Positions 24,290 through 36,200 of a DNA stretch of 64,000 bases are shown here, piece after piece. Origin of the DNA: Lineus longissimus (Eukaryota > Nemertea > Pilidiophora > Heteronemertea > Lineidae); NCBI RefSeq assembly GCF_910592395.1, contig NC_088322.1, positions 9,605,431 to 9,669,430 of the forward strand, in the 5' to 3' direction. Both the position numbers and the translations under genes were made by a program. How positions within the stretch are numbered: position 1 is the first letter of the stretch; each line of letters begins with the position of its first letter. The notes under the pieces are model-generated. The model ran no database searches, was not told the DNA's origin, and worked only from the letters and a program-made list of their open reading frames with translations.

Positions 24290-27200
24290 TTAGCTTGAAT
24301 CTGATTGCTCCTTGGTATTGGTAATTGTCCATAAGGGGTCTAACGAACTGAATGGGTCACCACTGTCACTACTCATGCTATCCTGCAGACCGCTCGAAGG
24401 GTTGAAAAAACTCGCTTTAGTTATTTTCTTCTTGTTAGGTGGCGTTGAAGTATCCAATGTGAACGTGTTGGGATTTTGTAAATCGGCCAAAGATGGCGGC
24501 ATACTTTGTACACTTTTCGCCGGCGAATTTGCCAGAGAGCCGAGACTCTGCGCCGAACTGTTCGAATTGGACCGACTCCGTTCAGCTGGTTTTAACGAGG
24601 TAGTTTCAGCGCCCGGCACTGGGGCACCACCGTCCCCACTTCCAACACTTGGCTCGTCGGGGATATCGAATAAGTCGTCGAATGAATTCACGCCGTTGTG
24701 GGCGCTGGAATGCGATGATGTCATCGATGACGCCATTGCCGTTATGTCCGTCGCATCTAGAGGTACGAGATGACCTTGACCCTCAGTCCCAAGATCGTCC
24801 GGTTTGACATCACGGATGTGGAATTTCTCGACACTTGACTGGATGTCCCGAAATGAACTCAGATCTCCAAGAATGCCTTCATTTGCGTGATATACTGTTT
24901 TGGTGTCCGATGATTTCTTGGCAACGTTTGTTGTTCTTTTGTTGGGTATTCCTCCTTGAAGTATATAAAGAAAATTAGATACCATACACGTACTACTCTG
25001 ATGGAACCAAATTCATTAGAAGCCAGAATAGTGTTCATTATTTTGTCAGCGGCCGCATTGGCTTGGAACTCTCTCGGCCAAGGCCTACGCCAGGAGGACA
25101 CTCTGAACAAGTTCAGGAAGGCTCTAAAAACTGAGCTTTTCAGAAAACATTTCTCACGCAACTAATAACTGTCAACTATAGTGGGGAGCGCTTTCGAACA
25201 TTTTCAAATGGAAACAGCGCTTTATAAATTTAACTTTATTATTATTATTATTAATCTTTACGTTTTTTTCGCCCCTTACCACACAGTTGAAAGGTCAAGC
25301 CCAATACATGGTTTATCGTCTCTAAACAAAGCCCACTCGCACCCAGGCCTATCATCTCATTGTTCTACAGTCTTATCAAAGGGTCATCAGGGCAAATCTT
25401 AATAACAACCCATTTAACAGCTTTCAGGGTGATCAATTGGCCTAAACTGGCAAGCATACATGTACAACAAACTTTCTAAACCGGCAAGGACAAATAAACC
25501 TAATGATGTACTTACTAGTTGCAAACAGATCCATGGCATACTGCAGCACTGCTTCATAACAAAATTTGAGATGGTCCTTCTCCTCCACCATATATTTACG
25601 TTTCTGGCGCAGACGTCGAATCGTATCCACGACACTTATGATTCCGTTGCCCATATTCATCTCCTGAACGGCCGTGTAAACAACACAAAAGATTCCTGTC
25701 CGACACACACCAGAGCTGAAAGAAAGAACAGTTAGAGTCAAATCGAGCTGAAAGAAAGAACAGTTTGAGTCAAATCGAGCTGAAAGAAAGAACAGTTTGA
25801 GTCAAATCGAGCTGAAAGAAAATACAGTTAGAGCCAAATCGAGCTGAAAGAAAGAACAGTTAGAGCCAAATCGAGCTGAAAGAAAGAACAGTTTGAGTCA
25901 AATCGAGCTGAAAGAAAGAACAGTTAGAGCCAAATCGAGCTGAAAGAAAGAACAGTTAGAGTCAAATCGAGCTGAAAGAAAGAACAGTTAGAGTCAAATC
26001 GAGCTACAATATTCATCTAATTCAGATTGAATTGAAAAGAACCAGCAGGGGCGTAGCTAGCGGGATGGGGGGACAGGAGGATTAAATGACCCCCCCAGAG
26101 AAATCACAAAACAAATGTGTTTTTTACCATGATTTTGGCCACGAAACTACAAAAAGTGTCACCTTCGCTTCACCAACAGTAAGAATCCTGGCCTCTCTTG
26201 ACTGCTTGAGATGAACGCCAGCCAGTAGTGTGCTTTTTAAAACCTTTTACAGGTTTACATGTATGTAGGCGTCAGAGTTGTTCATGAGACCAGCCGCCAT
26301 CCCGACCAATGTGAATATGATAACGACTGCCGACTAACCGAGAAGTACGATTCAATAAACTCCTTACCCACAATGCACCACGACAGGTTTCATCAGATTC
26401 CGCTGCTGTTTGTAGAAACTATGACACTCGGAGATAAACTGAAGGAGAGGTTCCGCCTTCTCAGGAATACCACTAGAAGAAAATATACACGTATATCGTT
26501 AACATGAGAAATGACTGACTATTCTATTGGTGCCACACGTAAATTACGACAAAATCTATGAAATTTTAGCACTGGAGAACATCTGGGTTATAGCGGGATT
26601 CGAAGCCACAATCCCAAGTTGACAGACAAGCACTCTAATGACTGAGCTAAAGGGAACTTCGCTGCGAGCTCGGACTAGTAGTAGCGTGTCATCGTCACGC
26701 AATCTTTATGTACAGCCTTGATTATTCTTTTCTTGGTGTTCAGCGTAACATACCTTAGTGGCCAAGCCGTAAATTGTAAATGGATGAGGGTCCGACTATT
26801 CCTGGTCTCGCGATGTGATAACGTAATCAGTCTCTCTTGCCAATAGTCCCTCTCTTTCAGGCTCTGCAGTGTGAGCTCGATCGGTCCGTGGCTTATGCGC
26901 TGTCCCTTCTCGGTTGGCCAATACACGTGAGGTTTTTGCTGGAAGAAACAGTAAGGTCTTTGTTATAGAATCCTGGCCAAAGACGGCGTCACTTGGCCAA
27001 TAACACAATTGGATTTGAGTTGGGGCATTCAGCTCTGCCGGCGAACTCCAAGCTCTGATAGAAGTCCATGTCACTGATAAACACCAATAAATCCTTTATT
27101 CGAATCATTGTCCTGAAACCCACTCACCTTATTTGTTTCTTCATCTCTAACAAGCAGTACCACGACTTCAGATCCCTGCTCATACACCATCAGCCAGAAG

Positions 27201-30200
27201 TCGGCGTAGGTCATTGGCAGAGGGGCCTGGGTCGCTATGAACTTGGGGCAGGATGCGGCCAAACTCTGGAACAGGAGATTTAAATTGAATATCAACCCTC
27301 CAGCTCAATATTTGCGATTTCAGCTCCTGAGGCTATCTTAACAGGGGACTATAGGCAGGATCAGCGGTGTTAAATTGACCATCTTTGGGTGACTAATACG
27401 GACTCAGATTCAGCACTAAATATATCCATTGTACAAGCGTAAATAGATTTGACATACTGTGAGATGGGAGAGACCCCTATTGGCAACAGTTTATAATTTT
27501 ATCTTGCCTATCTAGCAGCAGCCTATAGTGTCCCATTAACATTACTTACATGGCCAAGACACTACTGAATAAATTAGAGTTATTTGTTGTTTCACCAAAC
27601 ACCACAAGGATTGAGTGTACTTACATCAATATGGCTGGCGTTGATGTAATCGTCTTTCTGCATCGTCAGGGCAACACGTGAATTATCATCTGAAAAAGTT
27701 GAATAGAATATCATATACTCTGAAAACGGGTCTTAGCCGGTTGCTGTCAAAGGCCTATGTCAAAAAGATACCTCTCAACTGGCTTAAACTCACTGACGTA
27801 ATACGCTAGCAATTGCAACACGCCCTTTGAGACGTAGTGGCTGGGAAGAAACTAATATGATTGCACTTACATGGTAAAATATCTTGGAATCTGTTCTTCA
27901 TCGGGTAGCACTTGGCTATGGCCATCGATTGTTTCTTTGATTCTCTCTCTTGGTCTTCAGCCAAAACCTGCCAAACAGAATGTCAGATCACCCAATTTGT
28001 ATTCGTGTACAGCCGAGAACTAGTTTAATGCAGGTCATACAGATGTTTAGCCCTTTCACCACCCTTGACCCGCACAATGGTACATAAAAATACATCCCGA
28101 CAGCACCACTGACCCGCGACATGGTACATCCATTTTTTAAAATTTTCATTCGATGTTCACTAAATCCCAATACGGTGATAATTGAACGATGCATGTAACA
28201 ATGGGTGAGACCCATGTCGATTGTTTGCTTTTACACTGTGGCCTGCATGGAGGGTGAAAAAATTACTGGAGACAGAGATAAGTTATCATCTCACAAATTG
28301 TCCGACTCACCTTCCACTCTTTATCTAAGATGGCAAGCCCTCCGTCATCTTCCCGCCGAGTCAGATTCTCCAACTTGCGCTCCAACTTGTCCACCTCCCT
28401 AATCAAGCTCTCCAGCACAGCACGGTCGGCGTACGGGTCGTTATGTTTCTGCCGTATGGTGTTGCGCAACTCCTCCTCCTTCTGCTGCTGGATGTCCTCG
28501 GCAGTTAGAACTTTCGGCGTCAGAACGAGACTCGTCGACGGTGCGGGATGACTCGGGCTCGACGACAGGAGATCGTCAGTTGAGGAACTCGAGTTTTGTC
28601 GCAATAACGGAAACTGCGGCTGTGGCTGCATATTCTGCTGAACGGGCAAACCAGCAGGGGGCAGCACGGGCCCGCCGGGAGGTAGCGTTGTACCAACAGG
28701 AGGTAAAGGTGGTCCACCACTGTGTTGAACTACTGGTGGCGTATTTTGTTGTGGATACTGAATCTGTTGTGGGACACTTGCTGTTGGCATCAGCGGCTGT
28801 TGCAGATTATTCGGCAGCGGACTCGGCAGTTGTTTTGGTTGTTGTTGACCAGGTTTAATCTGTAATGGTGTGACCTTGGGAGGGTAGCCCTGGTTGGGTC
28901 GGGCCGAGAGCTGCGGGCTCATGTTTCGACTCTGGAACGATGTTGGCTGCTGGTACTGGGACGCCTGATGATGTGGCGAGCCATGACCTTGGGGTTGCTG
29001 GGTTTGACCCTGAAAATGACCCTGAGGTACTTGTTGACCTTGATTTTGGGGAACTTGACCTTGAGGGTAACCTTGCTGTGTCGGAGGCGTCATCGTTTGG
29101 CTTGGGCGATTCATTGGAGGATATTGACCTTGACCTGTCTGTTGATAGCCAGGCATTTGACCTTGAACCTGACCTGGTGGTATTTGACCTTGCACTTGAA
29201 CTGGTGGTATTTGACCTTGCCCTCGAACTGGTGGTATTTGACCTTGCCCTTGTCCTGGTGGTATTTGACTTTGTCCTTGCACTGGTGGTTTTGGCACAAG
29301 GTTTTGGTTTGGGACCTGTTGTCTGGAAGGCTGTTGGGACCCAGGATAACCTCCACTTATATTTGGCAATTGGCCTGGAGGCTGTTGAGGTCGGTACTGC
29401 ATGTTCTGTTGTCCCACGTTCTGTTGAGGTGCAACACTGCCCACAGCAGGCCTACCAGGACCCATTGGTTGTCCTTGGGAGATTTGACCTTGACTTGATA
29501 TGTAAGGAGCTTGAATGGGTTGGTTATTTCCCTGGGGAACCGCTGGTTGTTGAGTCTGCCCTTGCTGCATTGGCTGCTGCCCTGTCCATCCTTGGCCTTG
29601 CGGCTGATTTTGTCCCATTTGGTGACTCTGACCTGGCATCTGTGGCTGATTTCCCACAGACATCGGACCTTGGCAGAATGGAACTTGGCCCCCTGTGGCC
29701 TGTGGCTGGGTCATATTAGTGCGACTTTGAAATCCAGCAGAAATCTGATTCTGATTTGTAGAAATTTGACCTTGAGTTCCAGCCATATGTCCTTGACTCT
29801 GATATGGCTGTTGGGGAACCTGGCCTTGACTCCTAGCTGTTATCTGACCTTGTTGACCTCCAAATTGCTGTTGCCCTTGGTTTCCAGGCACCTGACCTTG
29901 AACTTGATATGGCTGTTGAGGTATTTGACCTAGGCTTGTAGATGGCATCTGTCCTTGACCCATGTAGTTCTGTTGTTGACCTACATGACCCTGTGCTTGG
30001 GGAGGAACAGGAACCTGTTGATTTTGAACAGGCTGGCCTTGACTTCCATATCCTGTGTGTTGGGCCTGGTATCCAGGTTGAGGCTGCACCTGTTGATACT
30101 GATTTGGCGGAGTCACCTGCTTGACTTGTTCAGGTGGAATTGATGCGGTAGGTGGTACAAACCTCTGATTGTGGGAAACCTGTTGTCCATAGCTCTGTAC

Positions 30201-33200
30201 ACCTTGCGGCTGCTCTAATCTGTTCCCTCCCGAGAATTGGCTCGATACTGGTGGCTGGGGGTACTGCGCAAGAGGTGGTTGGTTTGGCAGCACGACTCCC
30301 TGAGGTGGGTAAGATGGCCGAGTATTTGGTGTCGGTTGAGTTGGGGCTGAAACAGGCGGGCCCTGGTTCACATTATAGCCACTGGAGGGTGCTGGCTGCG
30401 ATGAATACTGCTGACTAGAGTTTGGATATTGGCCACCAGATGGCACTTGATTGTTCACATACTGGATTGGGGGTTGCTGATACGGACCACCAGTTGGAGC
30501 CTGGTTGATTTGCGGTGGTGGGGCATTGCGCATCATACTGGGATGAGATTCCTGCGGCAACATTGTTTGATTGACATTTACTTGACTAGGAGGCGGGGCT
30601 TGCGATGTGGGGTAATAGCTTTGGCTGCTAGGGGGCATCATCTGTGGTTGTGCAGACGGAGCTTGTCCTGGAGTCATCAGCGGAGCATGCACAGTGTCGA
30701 CTGTATGGGCACTCTCTGGACGTGCAGCCCTCGGATGATAGCCAGCACTCGGCTGGCTCATTGGTGCCTGTTGAGAAACCATGTTACCATATCCAGGCAC
30801 TGCTTGCGTCTGGCCTGGTCGTGCCTGCAGACCTTCAGCAGGAGCATCTTGTGGTGGCAATGCCTGCCCTGGTGGAACAGCTCCTGGAAAGTTCTGTGGC
30901 ACCGGATTCGAGTCATTTCTTGACATCCTTTGAGGCATGGGTTGAGGTGAGGAATCTCTTGGCATTCCCTGGGGCATCTGGGATGTCGGATAAAGTCCGT
31001 TTTGGCTCATCTGTACAGGAGGCAAACCTGCACTGGCAGGTTGAGTCACACCAGGAGAGGGAGCCACGTTACCTGTCACCACCGGTAGCGCCCCTCCCTC
31101 CTGTGGGAAAGCTGCTGGCACGTTCTTGAGATTCCCAAACGTCTGAGGTTTCATGAACGGAAGAAAGTCTTTCAAGGTCGGTCCCTGGTAGTCATCCGGA
31201 TCATGGTCTGGTTCACCCTGGGCCACAGCAGGCGACGGCATATTAAGGTTGGGTTTCGGAGCAGACGGCCTGGCAGGCGGCGGACCTTTTGGTCGTAACC
31301 GCTCCATCACCTGGTCCCGCTCCTCATCTCGCACCTTGCACACGCCCTTCAAACGCTGGTAGAGTTTCGTGACGTTGCTCTCCAACTTGTCGTAAAACTC
31401 GATGCCCTTTTTGGACTTGGCGAGGAGGTCTTCGTAAACGTCATACGACTGGATCAGACTCTGGATCATCTCCTCTCGCCTGTGAAGATGAAAGATGACA
31501 TTATAAGCGAATCAAACAGATATAGCCACAAAATTATAAGAAATGGAGGCCCCGGTCAGGATTCCCCCCTCACTAAATCGACGTCTGAATGTGTTGGCAA
31601 ACAGAGAAAGGTCAGACGTACCTTTGTGTGATATCCACAGTAGCCCGCCTAATATTAGCATAATCTGCGTTCGTTTCTGTCAGCGCTCGTAGGATGTTAT
31701 CCTGAGCGGCGAGATTCTGATGGATATACGTCACAGTTTGGTCGTGCTTCTGGATCTGCTCTTTGAAAAACTCCTAAAATTCGTTAAAAAAAGTAGAAGT
31801 TTTATATTTTCATTTCAGAATATAAAATAAACACTAAACATTGTAAGCAAAATGTCTGAAATCCGCTGAGTGAATTAGCAATCTCGTAAAAGACAAAGAT
31901 CCACATCATAAGGCACCCAAGGTGTTTATGACTATTTCTTCTGCAAATACAGGCGGTCAAATTAACAACAGTACAGTGAAACCTCAACTTAACAGACACC
32001 TCTCTATTATGGAGACCCTCTCTATCAAGGACACCCTATCTAGTCTGGGACTGCCTTTAGTCCCAAACTGGTCATTTCTGTCGCATTTGACCTCTGTAAT
32101 CAAGACACCTCTCAATGAAGGAAAGCATTTGTCAGTCCCACGGCTGTCCTTAAAGGCCACGACTCCTGCTTTTATGATTGCATGACATGTACAGATCCTC
32201 AAAGAGTAGACTTAAAGCTCCGCATTAAGTCAAGTTTGATCAAAATTGAAGCACCCAGTCCAGAGATAAAGCAAGATTAACTGTTTTGTTTACATGTTAT
32301 GTAACAGCCTTGGTTAGGTTTCTAAGTGAAGTCAGGCGGCAAGTTTACTGACATAGATCAGACTGATGTTTGATTTCTTACTATAATGGTATAAATTTGT
32401 CTGCATTACCTTACCTTATTATAGGGTATATCGAATGTCAATGAAAAACGGACTTCATATATCAATTTTAAGAGCATTCATTGATATTTGCCCTCCAAGT
32501 AGGGCAATAGCCTGATCTACATCACAACTTTTGCTGAACCCGCCGCCTGGCTCTAACAAGCAAGTTGCTAGCCTGATTAGGTAATCAAGTTGTCAAACAC
32601 ATAAATGGCTATATCTTCAAAATGGATGGAGCTAATTGCATTGGGTTTTCTGTATTGTATAAAGTGTTAGGTACACTTTTGAAATCGTCTTACAGCAGAA
32701 AATGGCAAAATACCTGGAGTTATGGCCTTTAATAGAGAGGTTTTACTGCATATCGTTGGTCAAGAAATTTACCTCTTGGTTAGTATCTCCCCTCGTCACC
32801 AATATTTTCGTGATGTCATCATCTTGTATCGCTTTCCGCAGCTGTTCGTTCAACATGAGTCGCTGATTTTTCATTTCATCGATTTTACCGAGGAGCATCA
32901 TGAGCTTTTCTATGATCACGCCATCTTCTGAATCTAGAAAGGTCAAAGATTAAAGGTTAAAGGATATCATTGCACTTTAAAAGGTGAAAAACCCAAAGGC
33001 CGTCTTCTGCTTTCGATATCACCATCTCAAACATGTCTGGATTGCAAGCTTTTGGTAAACAAGCTGGCAGTCCAGACAAGTTCGTACAGCGATTCTCATT
33101 GGTTTTCATAAGTGTTGATACAGAGCATTTGGAAACATCCCATTTTTTCATTTCTAATCACCCTTTTTCCAAGACCACATATAACTGTAATTCCAAGAAG

Positions 33201-36200
33201 ACCCTTAGTGACTTACTTCTAATTGCCTCCAGCGACGGTATCTTGGCCTGCAACTCCTCCAACGGTCCGGCTAGCAGCTTCAGCCGACTAATATGCTCAT
33301 TCATAGCCTTGTGTAGATCTGTATTGGACTGGCTCGCCTTGGTATGCCCCTCCTTATATTTACTACCCTCTTTGCTAATCTCGCTGATGATGATGTTTCC
33401 GACCCACTTCCCGGTTATTTGCTGATATTCGTTTTCCTTGTGGTCGTCGTCTTCTAACATTGCTTCAATGTCTTCCAATGTCGTGTTAACGTCCAGTGAA
33501 ATACTCGATAAATCTGAAATTGAACGAGACATGATTTATAACTATAATGGGAAATAGTTCAAACAGGGTTCACCTGGGAGGGCTACAGATGTACTAGCTA
33601 CACACCTCTTGGTTTCTCTGACAAATATGTAGGTGTTATTTAATCAGGTCAACAATGGCACTGCTTGGGGGGGGGGTGCTGACGCTTTGTTTTGACCAAT
33701 ATTTTAGCTCCACCATCGCAATGTTTGGCGAGACAACCAGTCCATCCAGTTCAGTATCAATTCATTGACACAATCAGACTTACGTTGCATTGCGTCCACT
33801 AAATCCTTCACAGCGTTCGGCTGGACACTGATTGCGGCACACTTCTCCAGCAGAATCTGTGGAAGACGGTCTGGCTCGGGGCTCAGCTTCGACTGGTCGA
33901 GTTGCAGCGAGGCAAGAAACTGACTGGAAGGGAATCAATAAATTAGAACCTTGACTGAAAGATAAGAATCAATCAATTTTGAACCTTGGTTGAATGTTTT
34001 GTAAAAATTCTTCTCCAGATGGTTGTTTTGCAGCCAAATTGTCATCTAATGATAAGCATCAGGGACAGGATGACAAATGATAAACATTGAAACATCAAAT
34101 GATAAGCATTTGGATTAAAAATGATAAGCATTGGGATACAAATGATAAGCATTGGAGTGACAAATGATAAGCATCGGGATTACAAACGATAAGCATCAGG
34201 ATTACAAACGATAAGCATCGGGATTACAAACGATAAGCATCGGGATTACAAACGATAAGCATCGGGATTACAAACGATAAGCATCGGGATTACAAACGAT
34301 AAGCATCGGGATTACAAACGATAAGCATCGGGATTACAAACGATAAGCATCGGGATTACAAATGATAAGCATCAGGATTACAAATGATAAGCATCAGGAT
34401 TACAAATGATAAGCATCGGGATTACAAATGATAAGCATCGGGATGACAAATGATAAGCATCGGGATGAAAAATGTTGATCATTGGGATGACAGTCAGCAA
34501 AAAGGTTCAGATCTTTCTCGGGTATCATGCCATAGGTATCTGACCTCCCATTCAGTCCTTGGTCTATATGCTTTCAAGACTTAAGCCACACTCATTTTTT
34601 AGTCTGTAGGATGAGACCTAAATATAATTAAGGCAAGCTTATATCTTTGATAAGTCAAAGCACCTGATTTCTACATTCTGAGATATATTCTGAAAAATAT
34701 ACAAGAAAGGGTAGCCGATCTCCAGAGATGGACTGCTAATCTACCAGCACAGTCGGGTTCCATGACTCCGCACCCCATAACAGCCCACAACTCACACTAG
34801 TTCTTCATTTTTGTCATCAATCTCGTTCCCAACAGCGCGTAATAACTGTGCTTTCTCCTCACTGTACATGGATGATGCTTCATGAGCCTCCATCGGCACC
34901 AGTCGGGAAAAGATATCCTGGCCCGCGATTTCAGGATCTTTGATGTCAAAGGCGATGCCCTTTACCAACGATGCACCTGCAATTTGAAATTGAGGAAAGT
35001 ATTAAGTTTGTGAAAATATTATGATATACCTACAACAATTCATCTCATTCTAATGTGATATCAAGATGTTTCATGCATTCAAGCACTTTTGTCATTCGAC
35101 AACCTTCGTGGAACTGAAAAATCATATCTTTTTTTACGTTTACCATGAGTAATCAACGATTGCAACTAATTTTCTGTGTTTTTCTCCTAGAATTCAAGGT
35201 AGTTGAATTATTCCACCCTAGTTTCTGAAAGATTTAGAACAAGCATCATCCGAACCTGGTGGTGACATTGTCCCATTCTTCTCATAACCAAATAAGCTCG
35301 AACAAGACATTTTTTACAGAATGATCTTGTAAGGAAGGACTGAACAAAAAACCCTCAGCTGACACCAAATTAATCGAAAGTTAACAAAATAGCAATTACC
35401 AAAGGACTTACCTTTGACCTCTGGAAGTGAACTAATCTCTGGCACTTTTTCATGGTAGACGAAATCATTGTCTTTCTTTGCAGCATTATGCCTGAAATCG
35501 GAAGCGAGAAATGTTAATTAACAGATCTAAAAACATGCCGATAATGGTCCATTCGTCTGCATCACTTGGGGCTCTTGAGGGTGAAATGCTGGATGGATTT
35601 CTTTGAAGTTTGCCCGCCATGGCCCCAAACGTTGCAGACATAACATTTATGATTTGACAATAGTATTTCCTTCCAATGATCAACATTTTTCATCCCAATG
35701 CTTATCATTTGTCATCTCCATGCTTATCATTTTTCATCCCAATGCTTATCATTTATCATCACAATGCTTATCATTTTTTTATCCCTAATCGTTTTTCATC
35801 TCAATTCTTATCATTTGTCATCTCAATTCTTATCATTTGTCATCAATTCTCATCATTTGTCACCTCAATTCTTATCATTATTTTGTCATCTCAATTCTTA
35901 TCATTTGTCATCAATTCTCATCATTTGTCATCTCAATTCTTATCATTATTTTGTCATCTCAATGCTTATCATTTGTCATCCTGATGCTTATCATAAGATG
36001 ACAATTTGGCTGCAAAACAACCATTTGGAGATGAACTATTACAAAACATTCAATAAAGGTTCAGAATTTGACTCACTTTCCCCCCACAACATCCATTGTA
36101 AATCTCAAAGCTTCGAGAATATCCGCCTGGTCTTTCTGAAATAGAGTAATAAATTACCATTAATATTTCATAGGATCAGAACAATAGTTTTACAACCAGG

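Noticed and set aside
26585-26656. Functional tRNA gene
   Set aside because: A and B boxes are present but acceptor and T stems pair poorly; SINE head or pseudo-tRNA fits better.
28940-31129. Long plus-strand frames (up to 259 aa) in the PTPN23 region
   Set aside because: They are antisense shadows of the Gln/Pro-rich exon 14, whose biased codons suppress stops on the other strand.
34020-34490. CRISPR-like repeat array
   Set aside because: Units are contiguous 22-mers without unique spacers, in an animal intron.
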